The notes: generated by a model from the letters alone, not told the origin. Positions 34,695 to 44,581 are shown, counted from the first letter of the stretch. The stretch: DNA of 64,000 nt from Desulfosarcinaceae bacterium (GCA_030066015.1 JASJCL010000016.1:24578-88577), one strand, 5' to 3'. Translations and numbers: made by a program.

Positions 34695-36449
34695 TCAGGC
34701 GGTCGGCGTCAGTCCGTAGCGACGCAGCTTACGGTAGAGGGTCTGACGGCTGATGCCCAGCAATCGGGCGGCTTTGGCCTTGTTGCCGTCGGTACGCCGT
34801 AGAACGACGGCGATGCGACGGGCCTCATCATCAGCGGGCCGCTTGCCGGTCCGCTGGGCGGCCTTCTTGGTGATCTCCGGCGGCAAGTATTTCAGCGAGA
34901 TCGCTTTGGCGGGGCAGAGGACAAAGGCGCGTTCGATGGCGTGTTCCAGCTCGCGCACGTTGCCGGGCCAGTCGTAGGCCATGAAAGCGGCCATCACTTC
35001 GTCGGTGACGCCATAAATCCGTTTCTGATAATGGTCGCAGAACTGCTGACAGAAGTGGCGCGCCAGGAGGGGGATATCCGCGCGCCGCTGTCTGAGCGGC
35101 GGCACCTCGATCTCCACCACCTTCAGGCGGTAGTAGAGATCCTCACGAAAGCGTCCGGCAGCCACAGCAGCAGTGAGGTCCTGATTGGTGGCGGCGATGA
35201 TGCGCACATCCACCTTGATGGGGGTGGACGCACCCACCCGTTCAAACTCCATCTCCTGGAGGAAGCGCAGCAGCTTCACCTGGATATTGGGAGAGACCTC
35301 GGCAATCTCATCGAGAAAGAGGGTCCCCTGATGGCACGCTTCGAAGCGGCCGATCTTGTCGGCCACGGCGCCGGTGAAGGCGCCCTTGACATGACCGAAC
35401 AATTCGCTTTCGAGCAGTTCGGCCACCAACGCCGAACAGGAGACGGTGAGCATCGGTTTCCGGCGGCGCAGGCTGTTCTTTTGGATGGCGCGGGCCACCA
35501 GGCTCTTACCGGTGCCGCTCTCGCCGGTGATCAGAACGGTGGCGTCGGTGTCGCTGAGGGCCTGGATCAGCTCGTAGATGCGTTGCATGGGGGCGGAATT
35601 GCCGATGAGTTCGCGGATCCGATGCTGGGCGCGGAGCTGGTTCTCCAAATCATGCACCCGGGTGTTGTCCCGCACCACCAGTGTGGCCCCGATGAGCTGC
35701 CGGCGCCGGTTGCGCAAGGGGGAGCAGGCCGCTTCCAACACTCTTCGGCTGCCATCTTCCGAACGGCACTCGATCTGCCGCTGACGGATGCTGGCGCCGC
35801 CGGCCAGGATAGCGGCCACGCTCTCGAAGCAGCGCTGTAGACAGGCATTGTCCACCAGATCGATGGGCTGGTGGAGCAGCTCTGTGTCGGTCATGCCGCT
35901 GATACCGGCGACGGCCCGGTTGACGGCGATGATCCGTCCGTCGGTGTCGATGGTGATGATGGCGTCCTGAACGCTGCTGAAGATCGCTTCGAGGTGACGG
36001 CGGTAGCGCTCGTTCTCCGCCTGCACCCGACGGCGCTCCAATTCCAGCGCGCGCTGCGCCAAGGCCTTGCCGGTGATGCGGAGCAGATCGTCTTTGCGGA
36101 TCGGCTTGACCAGGTAGTCGTAGGCCCCCGAACGGACGGCGGCGGCGGCGGTGTCGATGGCCGGCTGGCCCGTGATCATCACCACCGGACAATCCCGCTC
36201 CGCTTGGTGCACCTTTTTGAGCAGGTCGATCCCCGAGCCTTCGGGAAGCAGAATATCGCAGAAGATCAAGTCGACCTCGTTTTCGGCCAGCTGGCGTTCG
36301 GCCACCGCCAATTTCGCTGCGCTGAGGACGGCGTAGCCCGCCTGGCTGAGAAAGGTGTCGAAGGTGAACCGTATGCTCTCCTCGTCATCCACCACCAGAA
36401 TGGTGGCCGGCGCCGGGGCTTGAACTTCACCCGTCACGGAAACATTCAT
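34695..36449 (-). CDS. NtrC-type sigma-54 response regulator with internal PAS
   Basis: A 584-residue activator: receiver (residues 15-130; phospho-Asp65 in FCDILLPEGSG), PAS domain (about 150-265), AAA+ domain with GESGTGKS at 309-316 and GAFTGA at 356-361, and a Fis-type HTH (KAARLLGISRQTLYRKLRRYG). It activates sigma-54 promoters when phosphorylated. Its start overlaps the stop of the upstream receiver-kinase by 4 bases (ATGA). Together with that kinase, the double-cache kinase and the OpuAC protein it forms a four-gene sensory operon. The sigma-54-type promoter at 48409, upstream of the adjacent methylamine operon, is the obvious candidate target, by inference. Confidence 0.92.
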   Translation of the reverse strand: MNVSVTGEVQAPAPATILVVDDEESIRFTFDTFLSQAGYAVLSAAKLAVAERQLAENEVDLIFCDILLPEGSGIDLLKKVHQAERDCPVVMITGQPAIDTAAAAVRSGAYDYLVKPIRKDDLLRITGKALAQRALELERRRVQAENERYRRHLEAIFSSVQDAIITIDTDGRIIAVNRAVAGISGMTDTELLHQPIDLVDNACLQRCFESVAAILAGGASIRQRQIECRSEDGSRRVLEAACSPLRNRRRQLIGATLVVRDNTRVHDLENQLRAQHRIRELIGNSAPMQRIYELIQALSDTDATVLITGESGTGKSLVARAIQKNSLRRRKPMLTVSCSALVAELLESELFGHVKGAFTGAVADKIGRFEACHQGTLFLDEIAEVSPNIQVKLLRFLQEMEFERVGASTPIKVDVRIIAATNQDLTAAVAAGRFREDLYYRLKVVEIEVPPLRQRRADIPLLARHFCQQFCDHYQKRIYGVTDEVMAAFMAYDWPGNVRELEHAIERAFVLCPAKAISLKYLPPEITKKAAQRTGKRPADDEARRIAVVLRRTDGNKAKAARLLGISRQTLYRKLRRYGLTPTA

Positions 36450-37942
36450 GGCGAGACCCCTTCCGTTTCGAGGTCAATGGTCACCCGCGTGAAGGACCCC
36501 TCTTCGCTGTCGATGCCCATTCGGCCGCCATGATTCTCCACGATGCCGAAACTGATACTCAACCCCAGGCCGGTGCCCTGATCGGAGGGCTTGGTGGAGA
36601 AGAAGGGATTGAACACGCTCGGGAGATGTTCCTCGGCGATCCCGCTGCCCTGGTCCGTAAAGGTGGCCCGCAGGACCGATCTGCCCGCCTCCTCTACCGG
36701 CGCGATTTGGATCTCCAAGCGTTTGTCGGGGTCCGCCCCTGGAAAGCGCTGATTGAGCGCATACCGCGCGTTGCTGATCACGTTGAGGAATACCTGCTGC
36801 AGTTGCTGGCCGTTAATCCGACAGGGCGGCAGGGCCGGCGCCAGGTCGATGACGAGATCGATGTGGTCCTTTTTTAGCAGGGTGCCGGTGAGGTCGAGGG
36901 CGTCCTGGAGGACATCACCGAGGTCCAAAAGCGAGGTTTCGTCCTTGCGCTCCCGGGCGAAGCTGAGAAGCTTGCTGACGATGGCGGCGATGCGGTCACC
37001 CTCCTTGATGATGCGCCGCGGAATACTCTTCTGCGGGTCGATATCCCTTTCCTGATCCACGAGAATTTGGGCGTAGTTGATGATGCCGTTGATGGGGTTG
37101 TTGATCTCGTGGGCCACGCCGGCGGCCAGCTCGCCCAATGCGGCAAGATGGGCATTGCGGGCGGCTTCGGCCTGCAGGCGTTTCTTCTCGGTGGTGTTGC
37201 GGCAGACCAAGATGACATGACGGGGGTGCCCCTTGGCGTCCATGAGCACCGGATTGGTGGTGCACCAGTAGTCTTGTCGTAGACCATCGTTACGGGATAT
37301 GGTCATCTCCATGTCATACTGGCCGCCGTCTTCGAAACAGCGTCTGACGATGCAATCGGGCGGGGCTTCGAAACCATCATAGAGGATGGTGAAATAGGCC
37401 TGCCCCTCCAGTTCCGGCCCGAAAACCTGACGGCCACGCTCATTGCACCAGGCGATTCGCCCCTGATCGTCGATCATCACCATGGCGTCTGCCACGGCAT
37501 TGATGATGCCGGCCAATTTATCCTGACTCTCCAGGAGGGCGCGCTCAGCGGCCTGCTTCTGCTCCCGCAGGCGGATCGCCTCGAAGATCCGCTTGAGCAG
37601 TCCCAGCAGCTCGTCCACCCGAAAGGGTTTGCGCAAGTAGTAGTAGGCACCCTGATCCAGGGCGGCCACTGCCGAATCGAGGTCGGCGTGCGCCGTGATG
37701 ATGATGCCGTAGCAGTCGGGCCAGCGCTGTTTGAATTCTGCCAGCAGAGCGGTTCCCGAGCCGTCGGGCAGCCGCTGATCGAGCAGAAACACCGGGGGTC
37801 TGTGGCGGGCTGCCGCCTGCCGGGCATCGCGCGCCGAGAGCGCCGATACGGCCGCATAGCCCTCGAGATCGAGAATATCGACCAGGTTGGCGCAGTGCCC
37901 GGCGTCGTCGTCAACGATCAAAATGGGCGTGGTCGTCATCAC
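36446..37942 (-). CDS. receiver-PAS-histidine kinase
   Basis: A 498-residue soluble kinase with the receiver at the N-terminus (phospho-Asp55 in FLLDQRLPDGSG), a PAS domain (about 140-250), a HisKA domain with phospho-His278 in AGVAHEINNPINGI, and HATPase_c with GSGIAEEHLPSVFNPFF and GTGLGLSI. A receiver-first kinase like this normally takes a phosphoryl signal from one kinase and passes it on, so it can act as the middle step between the membrane kinase upstream and the sigma-54 regulator downstream. It overlaps both neighbours by 4 bases (ATGA), showing tight coupling. Confidence 0.92.
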   Translation of the reverse strand: MMTTTPILIVDDDAGHCANLVDILDLEGYAAVSALSARDARQAAARHRPPVFLLDQRLPDGSGTALLAEFKQRWPDCYGIIITAHADLDSAVAALDQGAYYYLRKPFRVDELLGLLKRIFEAIRLREQKQAAERALLESQDKLAGIINAVADAMVMIDDQGRIAWCNERGRQVFGPELEGQAYFTILYDGFEAPPDCIVRRCFEDGGQYDMEMTISRNDGLRQDYWCTTNPVLMDAKGHPRHVILVCRNTTEKKRLQAEAARNAHLAALGELAAGVAHEINNPINGIINYAQILVDQERDIDPQKSIPRRIIKEGDRIAAIVSKLLSFARERKDETSLLDLGDVLQDALDLTGTLLKKDHIDLVIDLAPALPPCRINGQQLQQVFLNVISNARYALNQRFPGADPDKRLEIQIAPVEEAGRSVLRATFTDQGSGIAEEHLPSVFNPFFSTKPSDQGTGLGLSISFGIVENHGGRMGIDSEEGSFTRVTIDLETEGVSP

Positions 37943-39822
37943 CCGTCCTTCTCCTGCGTCACCGATGGGGTGGATGGATGTGACGCTGCGGCCGCGGCAT
38001 TGAAATGCCCCCAGCGGGCGATCTCCAATTCGATCACGGTGCCCTCTCCGGACCGGGAGTCGAGGGTCACGCCGCCGTGATGCTCTTCGGCAATCTTGCG
38101 CACGATAGCCAGCCCGAGCCCCACACCGCGGGCGCGGGTCGTGAACAGCGGTTCGAAGGCCTGTGCGGCCGTTTCCGGTGACATGCCCACGCCGTTGTCA
38201 CGGACCGTCAGACGCACCCCGCGGCGGCTGGCCCGCGCGGTGAAGGAGATTTCCGCCTGGTAGTCGGGCGGCGTCTCCTTTTCGGTCTGCTTGGCCTGAA
38301 CGGCGGTCACGGCATTCTCCACCAGGTTGGTGATGGCGCCCCGCAGCTTGATCCGATCGAAGGGTACAATGGGAATGTCGGCTTCAAAGTCACAGCGTAG
38401 GTGGATGTCGTCGGGCAGCGCGATCTCCTCCACAAGGCTCTCCAGGAAGGGGGTGATCTCGGTAAAGACCGGCTCGGGTTGACGGGTGCGGGCGTAGTCC
38501 AGCAGGTCGTTGACAATGGTATCGCAGAGCTCCACCTGGGCTTCGATGCGGGCCAGATGCTGGCGAATCTTGGGATCCGCATTGGGCTGTTTTCGCTCCA
38601 GGAAGTAGATGCTCGATCGGATCACGCCCAAGGGATTGCGCAGCTCGTGACTCACCGTGGCGGTCAGTTGGCCGAGCACCGAGAGTTTTTCGTGTTTGAT
38701 CAGCTCCTCTTGGGCGGCCTCCAGTTCACGCGTGCGCTTGGAAAAAGAGGCGCTCAGAGCCGAGGCCATGGCGTTGAACTGGCGGCCGAGGGCCTCGATT
38801 TCATCTCCGCTGGTGGGCACCGTAATGGGCGTAAAATTGCCATCGGCCACCTGGCGTGTCCCCCGGATCAGTGTATCGATGGGTTGTAGAATTCGGCGGA
38901 TGAAGAAGAAGACCAGTCCGGCAGAGATCAGCCCTCCCAACCAGAGCATTCCCCAAAAGAGTTTGAGATAGTCGAAGATCGGGGCGCTGACAACGGACCA
39001 CTCCTCCTGGGTGATGATGCCCCACGCGGTATCGGGCACCGGCGCGAACCCGGAGATCAGCCGCTCCCCGGATGGACGGCTGGTGAGGGTTGCGCCGGTC
39101 TCACCGCGGGTCACCCGGGCGACGGGTTCGCTGGCGTCCAGCAGGGTTGCCAGCAGGGAGGTGTGGCGGTGGTAGAGCACGCGCCCGTTGCCGTCCACCA
39201 GAAAGGCATAGCCCTTGCGGCCCGACTCGAACTCCAGGACCCGGGCATAGACGGTGCCGAGAAGGGAGAAGCGCACCGAACAAAACCCCGCCAGCGCCCC
39301 GACGAACTCGCCCGCAGCGTCGATGATGGGCACCCCGATGAGAATCACCTCTTCATTGACGGCGTCATGGGAGAAGATGTTGGAAAAAACCGGCCGCAGG
39401 CTGTTTTCGAGACGATCGAAGAGCTCCGGCAGGGGAAAGCGGCGCAGATGTTGGCGTGCGGCAAAGGGGGAAGCCCACACTTGGGTCCCGTCGCGGCTGT
39501 AGACGAAGACGCCGCCGTCGAAGAGATAGAGCCAACTTTTGGAGGCGGCGAACATGGCATCGATCTGCTGGGGCTCGAGGGATCGGCAGGCGTCGCTGGC
39601 CGACAGCGATTGAAGGGTGCGTACGTAGTGGTGTAGGTTCTCGCTAAGGCGCGAGGCGGCCAAACGGGCCAGCTCGGTGTCCCGGCGTTCGGCCACCTCG
39701 CGGGCGGAGTTGATGATGGCCGTGTAGGCGATCACCGACACCACCACCATCACCAGCGCGATGGGCAGCAAGGCCAGCAGGACCACCTTGACCCGCAGTG
39801 TCTTGATAATCGGCAGTTTCAT
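37939..39822 (-). CDS. double-cache membrane histidine kinase
   Basis: A 627-residue membrane kinase: membrane helix 1 (about 12-34), periplasmic double-Cache sensor (about 35-285, with VLIGVPIIDAAGEFVGAL-like and GRKGYAFLVDGNGRVLYH segments), helix 2 (about 287-309), HAMP (310-362), HisKA with phospho-His392 in SHELRNPLGV, and HATPase_c with GVGMSPETAAQAFEPLF and GVGLGLAIV. Double-Cache domains bind amino acids, quaternary amines and carboxylates. It follows the OpuAC-type binding protein by 62 bases and overlaps the next kinase by 4 bases. The start at 39822 is chosen for the clean N-terminal helix; ATG at 39837 is possible. Confidence 0.9.
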   Translation of the reverse strand: MKLPIIKTLRVKVVLLALLPIALVMVVVSVIAYTAIINSAREVAERRDTELARLAASRLSENLHHYVRTLQSLSASDACRSLEPQQIDAMFAASKSWLYLFDGGVFVYSRDGTQVWASPFAARQHLRRFPLPELFDRLENSLRPVFSNIFSHDAVNEEVILIGVPIIDAAGEFVGALAGFCSVRFSLLGTVYARVLEFESGRKGYAFLVDGNGRVLYHRHTSLLATLLDASEPVARVTRGETGATLTSRPSGERLISGFAPVPDTAWGIITQEEWSVVSAPIFDYLKLFWGMLWLGGLISAGLVFFFIRRILQPIDTLIRGTRQVADGNFTPITVPTSGDEIEALGRQFNAMASALSASFSKRTRELEAAQEELIKHEKLSVLGQLTATVSHELRNPLGVIRSSIYFLERKQPNADPKIRQHLARIEAQVELCDTIVNDLLDYARTRQPEPVFTEITPFLESLVEEIALPDDIHLRCDFEADIPIVPFDRIKLRGAITNLVENAVTAVQAKQTEKETPPDYQAEISFTARASRRGVRLTVRDNGVGMSPETAAQAFEPLFTTRARGVGLGLAIVRKIAEEHHGGVTLDSRSGEGTVIELEIARWGHFNAAAAASHPSTPSVTQEKDG

Positions 39823-39884
39823 AGCAGGCAACCACACCGTCTTTAATCGAAGTGACCGCGCTTTTCGACGGGAAGCGCGATCCG

Positions 39885-40991
39885 CTATTTACCCAGCACC
39901 TGCTCCATCTTCTCTCTGGCGCTTGGCGTCACCCAAGCGTGCCAGATTTTCGGATACTCGCGGAAGAAATAGCGGGCGATATCGGTCCAAGATTCGGCAT
40001 TGGACAGTCGGCTGCGCAGCAGCAGCTCGTTGAGGATCTCGGTGTCGAGGTGTAAACGATCCAATACGGCGAGGATCGCCGGCGCCCGGTCGGCCAGTTT
40101 GTGGTGCACCAGTTTATGACCGCTGCCGGGCTCGTATTGGCAGGCCGCGCTCAGCGGCCGCAGCGTGGCATCCTCGGCAGCCGCCAGGACCTCCCCCCAC
40201 ACATCGGGCGAGTGGGGTGGCTCGGCCAAGATCTGCCACTGGTACAGAGCCATCATGGCGTTGGGGTTCCAATAGTAGCCAAAGACAGGAATCTGTTTCA
40301 ATTGTGCGTTCTCGAAGGCGGCCTCCAGCGCCTCGGGCGAGCTGGGACTGACGGCATTGTAGAACTTGTCCAGACCGTAGGCTTCGAGTTTGATGCGATT
40401 GATCTCGAGACAGGTCCAGCCAATGATGCAATTGAAGAAGACGCCTTTGGTGGGGTCCTCGGGATCCTGAAAGAGGCGCCAATGGTCTTTCATGTCGGCC
40501 ACGGAATCGATCTGGTAGCGCTGGGCCACCCAACTGGGGATCATCCAAAACTCCTGGCCCTCACCATACATGGGCCCCAGATCGATAATGGTGCCGCGGG
40601 CGGTTTCACGCTCCAGCCACGCGTGGTTGCTGGTGGTCCAGGCCTCCAGGGTGATGTCCAGCTCCCCACTGACCAGCATCCGCTGAACTTCCTTCGTGGT
40701 CAGATCGATGCGTTCCACCCGGTAGCCATACCCCGTTTCAAAGATAAAGGCAGCAATGGCATTGTTGATCTGGAGGGCGTCGATCTGGTCGTCGTGCAGT
40801 CGCAGTTCCGGGGGCGTTCGTTGGAGCCAGCCGGTGTCGCAGGCGATGAGCAGCGCCAGCGTCAGCAGCCAAATCAGGCGCGTTCGGCGGCGATGCCACG
40901 GGGGGACGGGTGGCACCGCTGGCCTGCACGCACAAGGGGCGTCTCGGCCGGGAAGGGCGCTATGGCGGGAAGCATTCTGCAGGATAGCCAC
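39885..40991 (-). CDS. OpuAC-type (glycine betaine-like) binding lipoprotein
   Basis: A protein of up to 368 residues whose body is an OpuAC/ProX-type substrate-binding domain (GYGYRVERIDLTTKEVQRML, LEAWTTSN and many Trp/Tyr residues typical of quaternary-amine cages). A hydrophobic segment ending LLIAC is a lipobox, so it is probably anchored to the membrane after cleavage. The long N-terminal tail is doubtful: GTG at 40916 would give a normal 25-residue lipoprotein signal, but no start has a strong ribosome binding site. No ABC permease or ATPase accompanies it; it heads an operon of kinases and a regulator, so it likely works as a ligand presenter for sensing rather than uptake. Confidence 0.85.
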   Translation of the reverse strand: MAILQNASRHSALPGRDAPCACRPAVPPVPPWHRRRTRLIWLLTLALLIACDTGWLQRTPPELRLHDDQIDALQINNAIAAFIFETGYGYRVERIDLTTKEVQRMLVSGELDITLEAWTTSNHAWLERETARGTIIDLGPMYGEGQEFWMIPSWVAQRYQIDSVADMKDHWRLFQDPEDPTKGVFFNCIIGWTCLEINRIKLEAYGLDKFYNAVSPSSPEALEAAFENAQLKQIPVFGYYWNPNAMMALYQWQILAEPPHSPDVWGEVLAAAEDATLRPLSAACQYEPGSGHKLVHHKLADRAPAILAVLDRLHLDTEILNELLLRSRLSNAESWTDIARYFFREYPKIWHAWVTPSAREKMEQVLGK

Positions 40992-41406
40992 CTTCGTTTC
41001 AACTTTGGGACCGCGCGGCTGTATCCGTCGCTAAATATGGCAGGGTATCTCGAAGACCTGCACGGGTCAAGGCGTCCCAGGGAGAGGGGTCCATTAATCG
41101 CGGACGGGAAACGATACCCGACGCTCCGACCGATGGGGGTCTCACGGCAGCGGCGCACCCCCACAGCGAGCGAGACGATCTCCCCAGATCAACCCTTGGG
41201 CGCATCGATGGGGGCAGCGGCTGCAGGCAGTGGCGCCCCCGCAGCCCTGGGTCCGGAGCGGCGGCCAACTGGGGAGGGGGCCGCCGCCCCGGCCAGGGGT
41301 GCTGGGAGCAGGGGGTCCCATCGCCACCAGGTGTGGTGGCGGATGGTCCGGTTACCTCGTCATTCACGCGTTTTCGTGAAACGAACGCAATGGTGACGGG
41401 CCTAGG
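40992..41406. other. 415-bp intergenic region between mttB and the sensory operon
   Basis: This very GC-rich stretch should hold the promoter of the sensory operon and the end of the methylamine operon. TTCACG-N6-CGTGAA at 41363-41380 is a small dyad just after the mttB stop and may be a weak terminator, but it lacks a clear T run on the minus strand. I saw no tRNA and in particular no tRNA with a CUA anticodon. Confidence 0.4.
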
Positions 41407-42888
41407 TCACCTCTCGGAGCGTGGCACCGCCATCTCGGCCTCCATCTGGTTTACGATGGACCGCATCTCGGCACGCACTTCGTCCGACAGCGGCGTCGGT
41501 TTATGGTTGCTGATAATGTCCTGGGCCTTTTCAAGCGCGCGCGTGTGCATCTCCTTGGCGCCGTCGCCCGCCCATTGGTCGCGCACACGGCGGTCGATAA
41601 TCTTGGGCTGGGAAGTTTCCCGCATATGGTTCAAGGTATGACGTTCGGTCAGGAACTGATTAAAGGGCCCTACCTTTGAAATCACGTCCACTGCCAGGGT
41701 CTCGTCGTTGACGGGAATCCCGCCCACCACATGCTTGATCATTGCGGCGAACTCATTGTCCATGACCAGCTGCCCGTAGTCGAAGGTGACGCCGGATTCG
41801 AGCATCCCCAGACCGTAGATCAGGTTGGCACCTGCCAACGCCGTCATAAGGCCTGAAAGCGTCTTCTCGTGGGCAGCTTGGCCGTCGGGGGCTTTGCTGT
41901 CCGCCTACCCACCGGCGACCCAGCTGGGCAGCCCGTAGTAGTTGGAGAGGTTGGCCACCCCGGCATTGATCATGCCCGTCTCAGGGGCCCCTACCGACGC
42001 GATGGTGGTCTTGAGATCCAGGGGGCAGGTGGAGCTGCCGTACATCATGGGCGTCCCCTTGCGGGTGAGCTGCCCCAGGGTGATGCCGGCGAGAACTTCG
42101 GCGTTGTGCACCACCAGGGTGCCGGCCAGGGTCACCGGTGCGGTGGCGCCGGCCAAGGCCTGGGTGAGAACATTGACCATCACTCCGGCGCGGGCGCCCT
42201 CAATGATCACCTCGGTACAGTCACGCACCAGCTTCAGCGGGCTGATGGGGCAGGTGTTGAACGAGATGATGGGCCGTTCACGGAGCTTGTCATGCCCACC
42301 GACAATGGCAGCGGCCATATCGATCGTCGCCCGCATGAGGCGCCCATTGCCGGCCCCGTGGAAGCAGTGCTTGGTGGTGTTGCTGAGAAATGCCTCGGCG
42401 TTGTGCAGGGGCTGGACCTCTTGGGGCACGTCGTGGGCACCCATGGCACGTTCGTAGACGTCGATGCCGTCCAGGGCGTCGACCATCACGGCGCTGTCGG
42501 CCACATCCTGCTTGATGGTTTCGCGTAGCTCCCCGGAGTTGAGATCAAACACCATGATCCCCTCTCCGAAGTTGGTGAATCCGACACGGTTTTTCTCCAC
42601 GACGAAGTCGTGTTTGGGATCCCTGCCGGCGAGCAGCACCTTTCCCGGGGCGGAGCGGATGGCGTCCTCCACGAGATAAGGAGGGATTTTCACCACCTTG
42701 GTTACCGGATCGACGCTGGCACCACCACCGGCCAGGATCTCCCGGGCCTCTTCATCTTCAAAGAATACCCCGGTTTTCTGCAGTACTTCCAGGGTAGCGC
42801 TGTGGATGGCGTCAAGCTCGTCGTCCGTAAACAGGTTCAGACGTAATCCCCCGCTCTGCAGGAATCCTGCATACAGGTTGCGTTTCAC
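41407..42888 (-). CDS. mttB: trimethylamine methyltransferase MttB with in-frame amber (pyrrolysine) codon
   Basis: Read through one TAG at 41905-41907 this is a 493-residue MttB, the usual length (about 495). MttB transfers a methyl group from trimethylamine to its corrinoid protein, using pyrrolysine in the active site. The TAG is codon 328, in the context VAGG-O-ADSKAPDGQ; M. barkeri MttB has pyrrolysine at residue 334 in the same setting, and the two paralogues in this window have Leu at the aligned position (GLTDTK, ALTDAK). Sequence similarity runs without a break in the same frame on both sides, and the final stop is TGA. The start is GTG at 42888 with GGAGG 7 bases upstream. It is the last gene of the six-gene transport and methyltransfer operon. 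A standard-code reading splits it into two false ORFs. Confidence 0.93.
41905..41907 (-). other. amber codon read as pyrrolysine (codon 328 of mttB)
   Basis: The single in-frame TAG of mttB. The downstream frame continues for 165 codons with full MttB similarity, including GMLESGVTFDYGQLVMDNE, with no ATG or ribosome binding site placed to restart translation immediately after the TAG. Confidence 0.88.
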
Positions 42889-43022
42889 GATTAAACCTCC
42901 GCTAATGAATGATGTTCTGCTTTCAAGGGTGTTGCCGGCAGCACGGCGGCCAGCGGCCTTGGCTGCCTCGGTGTCGTCGGTTGACCTCCTTTCGTGCTGA
43001 GGGGTTACGTGTCGACGCTGGG

Positions 43023-44456
43023 TCAGGTATGCGTCTGCACATAGCGGTCTAAATCGGCTTCCAAATCGGGCGAGAGCACCGTCTCGGGACAGGCGGCGAG
43101 TCGTTCTTGATATACCCTGTGCGCCTGCTCCACGGCCAGCAGGCGCCCCTCCGCCTCCCATTGGTCGTATGAGCCCCAGTGGGAGACCGTTGGCTGCCAG
43201 GCATCACGGCAGTGCTGGACGGTCTCGGGCAGCATCAGAAAAGATCCCCCGTGGCCCACCTGCTTGATGGCGTCGACGGAAAGCGCCGCCTCCGAGGTAT
43301 CCATCCCCTTCTCGATGGTCAGCAGGCGGGAGAGCATCTCCTCGTCGAGGATGAATTTCTCGAAGGAGACGGTCATGATGGAATCGAGGATCCCCAGACA
43401 CTCGTTGACCATGTTGACCCCCGAGGCCAGGAGCATGAAGAGGTTCTGCATGGTTTCAAGCCCGGCCTGGCAGTCCACTCGCTTGGCATCGGTCAGTGCG
43501 GCCATGGCGCGGGTGGGCAGATCGTAAAGTTCGTCAGCCAGTTGAATGCCGGCGATGTTGATCAGGTTGGACTCCGGCGATCCGCCGATGTAAGCAGCCC
43601 GGCGCATGTTGGGCACCGCCGAGGCGGGAGAGTAGATAAAGGGCGTGCCGGGATTGACCAGTTGGGTCAGGACCAAGCCCGCCAGGATCTCCACATTCTG
43701 GAGCAGCACCGTCCCCATGAGGCGCACCGGCGCGGTCACCCCGCTCATGGCGCAGGTAAGCACCTTGACGGGCTGGCGTCGGCGGGCGAAGGCGATGAGG
43801 GTCTCACAGGGCGACTGATCGTAGATCAGCGGGCTGAGCGGATTGACCGAGACCCCCAGGAGCGATTTGTGCTGAAAGATATCTTCGCCAGCCCCGTGGG
43901 CGATACGCACCATTTCGAACATGTGATCCAGCTCCGCCGGCGCGTCGACCCAGCCGAAGAGGGGCTTGTCCGTACTGCGCAGCAGGGCCTGCAGGATCTT
44001 GAGACTGAGGCCGGCCGAGGCCATGTCACTGGGGGCTATCGGGATCTGCCCCACAATGGTGCAGACCTCGCTGGAGTGGGCCAGGCGGTAGAGGTCGATC
44101 AGGTCCTCCCAGGTGCCCAAGCGACGCCCCTTGTCCTTATCCTCCATGTAGATGGGGCCGTTGTTGAAGGCCACATGGGTGCGCTGCTGACGGCGGCCCA
44201 GGCGAATGGTCCTGGCCGGATCGCGCCCATGCCAGCGGAAGCTCTTGGGGGCGGTTTCGAGGGCGCTTTCGAGCATCTCCTCCGGAATGTAGACAATCTT
44301 GTCGTCCGCCTTGGCCCCATGGGCCTTGAAGATCTCCACTGCTTCCGGGCACTCGAACTTGATCCCCAGGGTTTCCAGCAGATGGATGGTGTTGTTGTGG
44401 ATGTCGTGCAGGTCGTTGCGATCAAAAACTTTGAGCTTGGAAATGATGCCCGCCAT
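43023..44456 (-). CDS. MttB-superfamily (non-pyrrolysine) methyltransferase
   Basis: A 477-residue member of the MttB superfamily without an amber codon; Leu occupies the pyrrolysine position (AALTDAKRVDCQAG). It differs strongly from the other two copies, so the three likely serve different amines. The ATG at 44456 has AAGGAG upstream; the frame to 44483 is a short spurious extension. It is the fifth gene of the operon, 134 bases upstream of the amber-containing mttB and 125 bases after the ABC permease, so the compound brought in by the transporter is likely its substrate. The corrinoid protein it needs is not encoded in the window. Confidence 0.9.
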   Translation of the reverse strand: MAGIISKLKVFDRNDLHDIHNNTIHLLETLGIKFECPEAVEIFKAHGAKADDKIVYIPEEMLESALETAPKSFRWHGRDPARTIRLGRRQQRTHVAFNNGPIYMEDKDKGRRLGTWEDLIDLYRLAHSSEVCTIVGQIPIAPSDMASAGLSLKILQALLRSTDKPLFGWVDAPAELDHMFEMVRIAHGAGEDIFQHKSLLGVSVNPLSPLIYDQSPCETLIAFARRRQPVKVLTCAMSGVTAPVRLMGTVLLQNVEILAGLVLTQLVNPGTPFIYSPASAVPNMRRAAYIGGSPESNLINIAGIQLADELYDLPTRAMAALTDAKRVDCQAGLETMQNLFMLLASGVNMVNECLGILDSIMTVSFEKFILDEEMLSRLLTIEKGMDTSEAALSVDAIKQVGHGGSFLMLPETVQHCRDAWQPTVSHWGSYDQWEAEGRLLAVEQAHRVYQERLAACPETVLSPDLEADLDRYVQTHT

Positions 44457-44581
44457 ACTTGAATCTCCTTCTACCGAAAACACGGCAGCACGGGTGCGGA
44501 GGGAACAGCGCCGACGCCTGGCAGGTAAGAACGGAGGGCGTCGCAGCCCAGAGGGGCCGCACCCGGCAGCTCATCAGCGGG

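Noticed and set aside
40992..41406. tRNA-Pyl near mttB
   Set aside because: I found no cloverleaf or CTCTAAA-type anticodon loop in this gap or in the other intergenic regions.
41845..41907. mttB as a frameshifted pseudogene or two separate genes
   Set aside because: There is no frame change: one TAG in the same frame at the conserved pyrrolysine position. The second piece has no ribosome binding site of its own, and its first ATG (41847) would drop conserved residues after the TAG.
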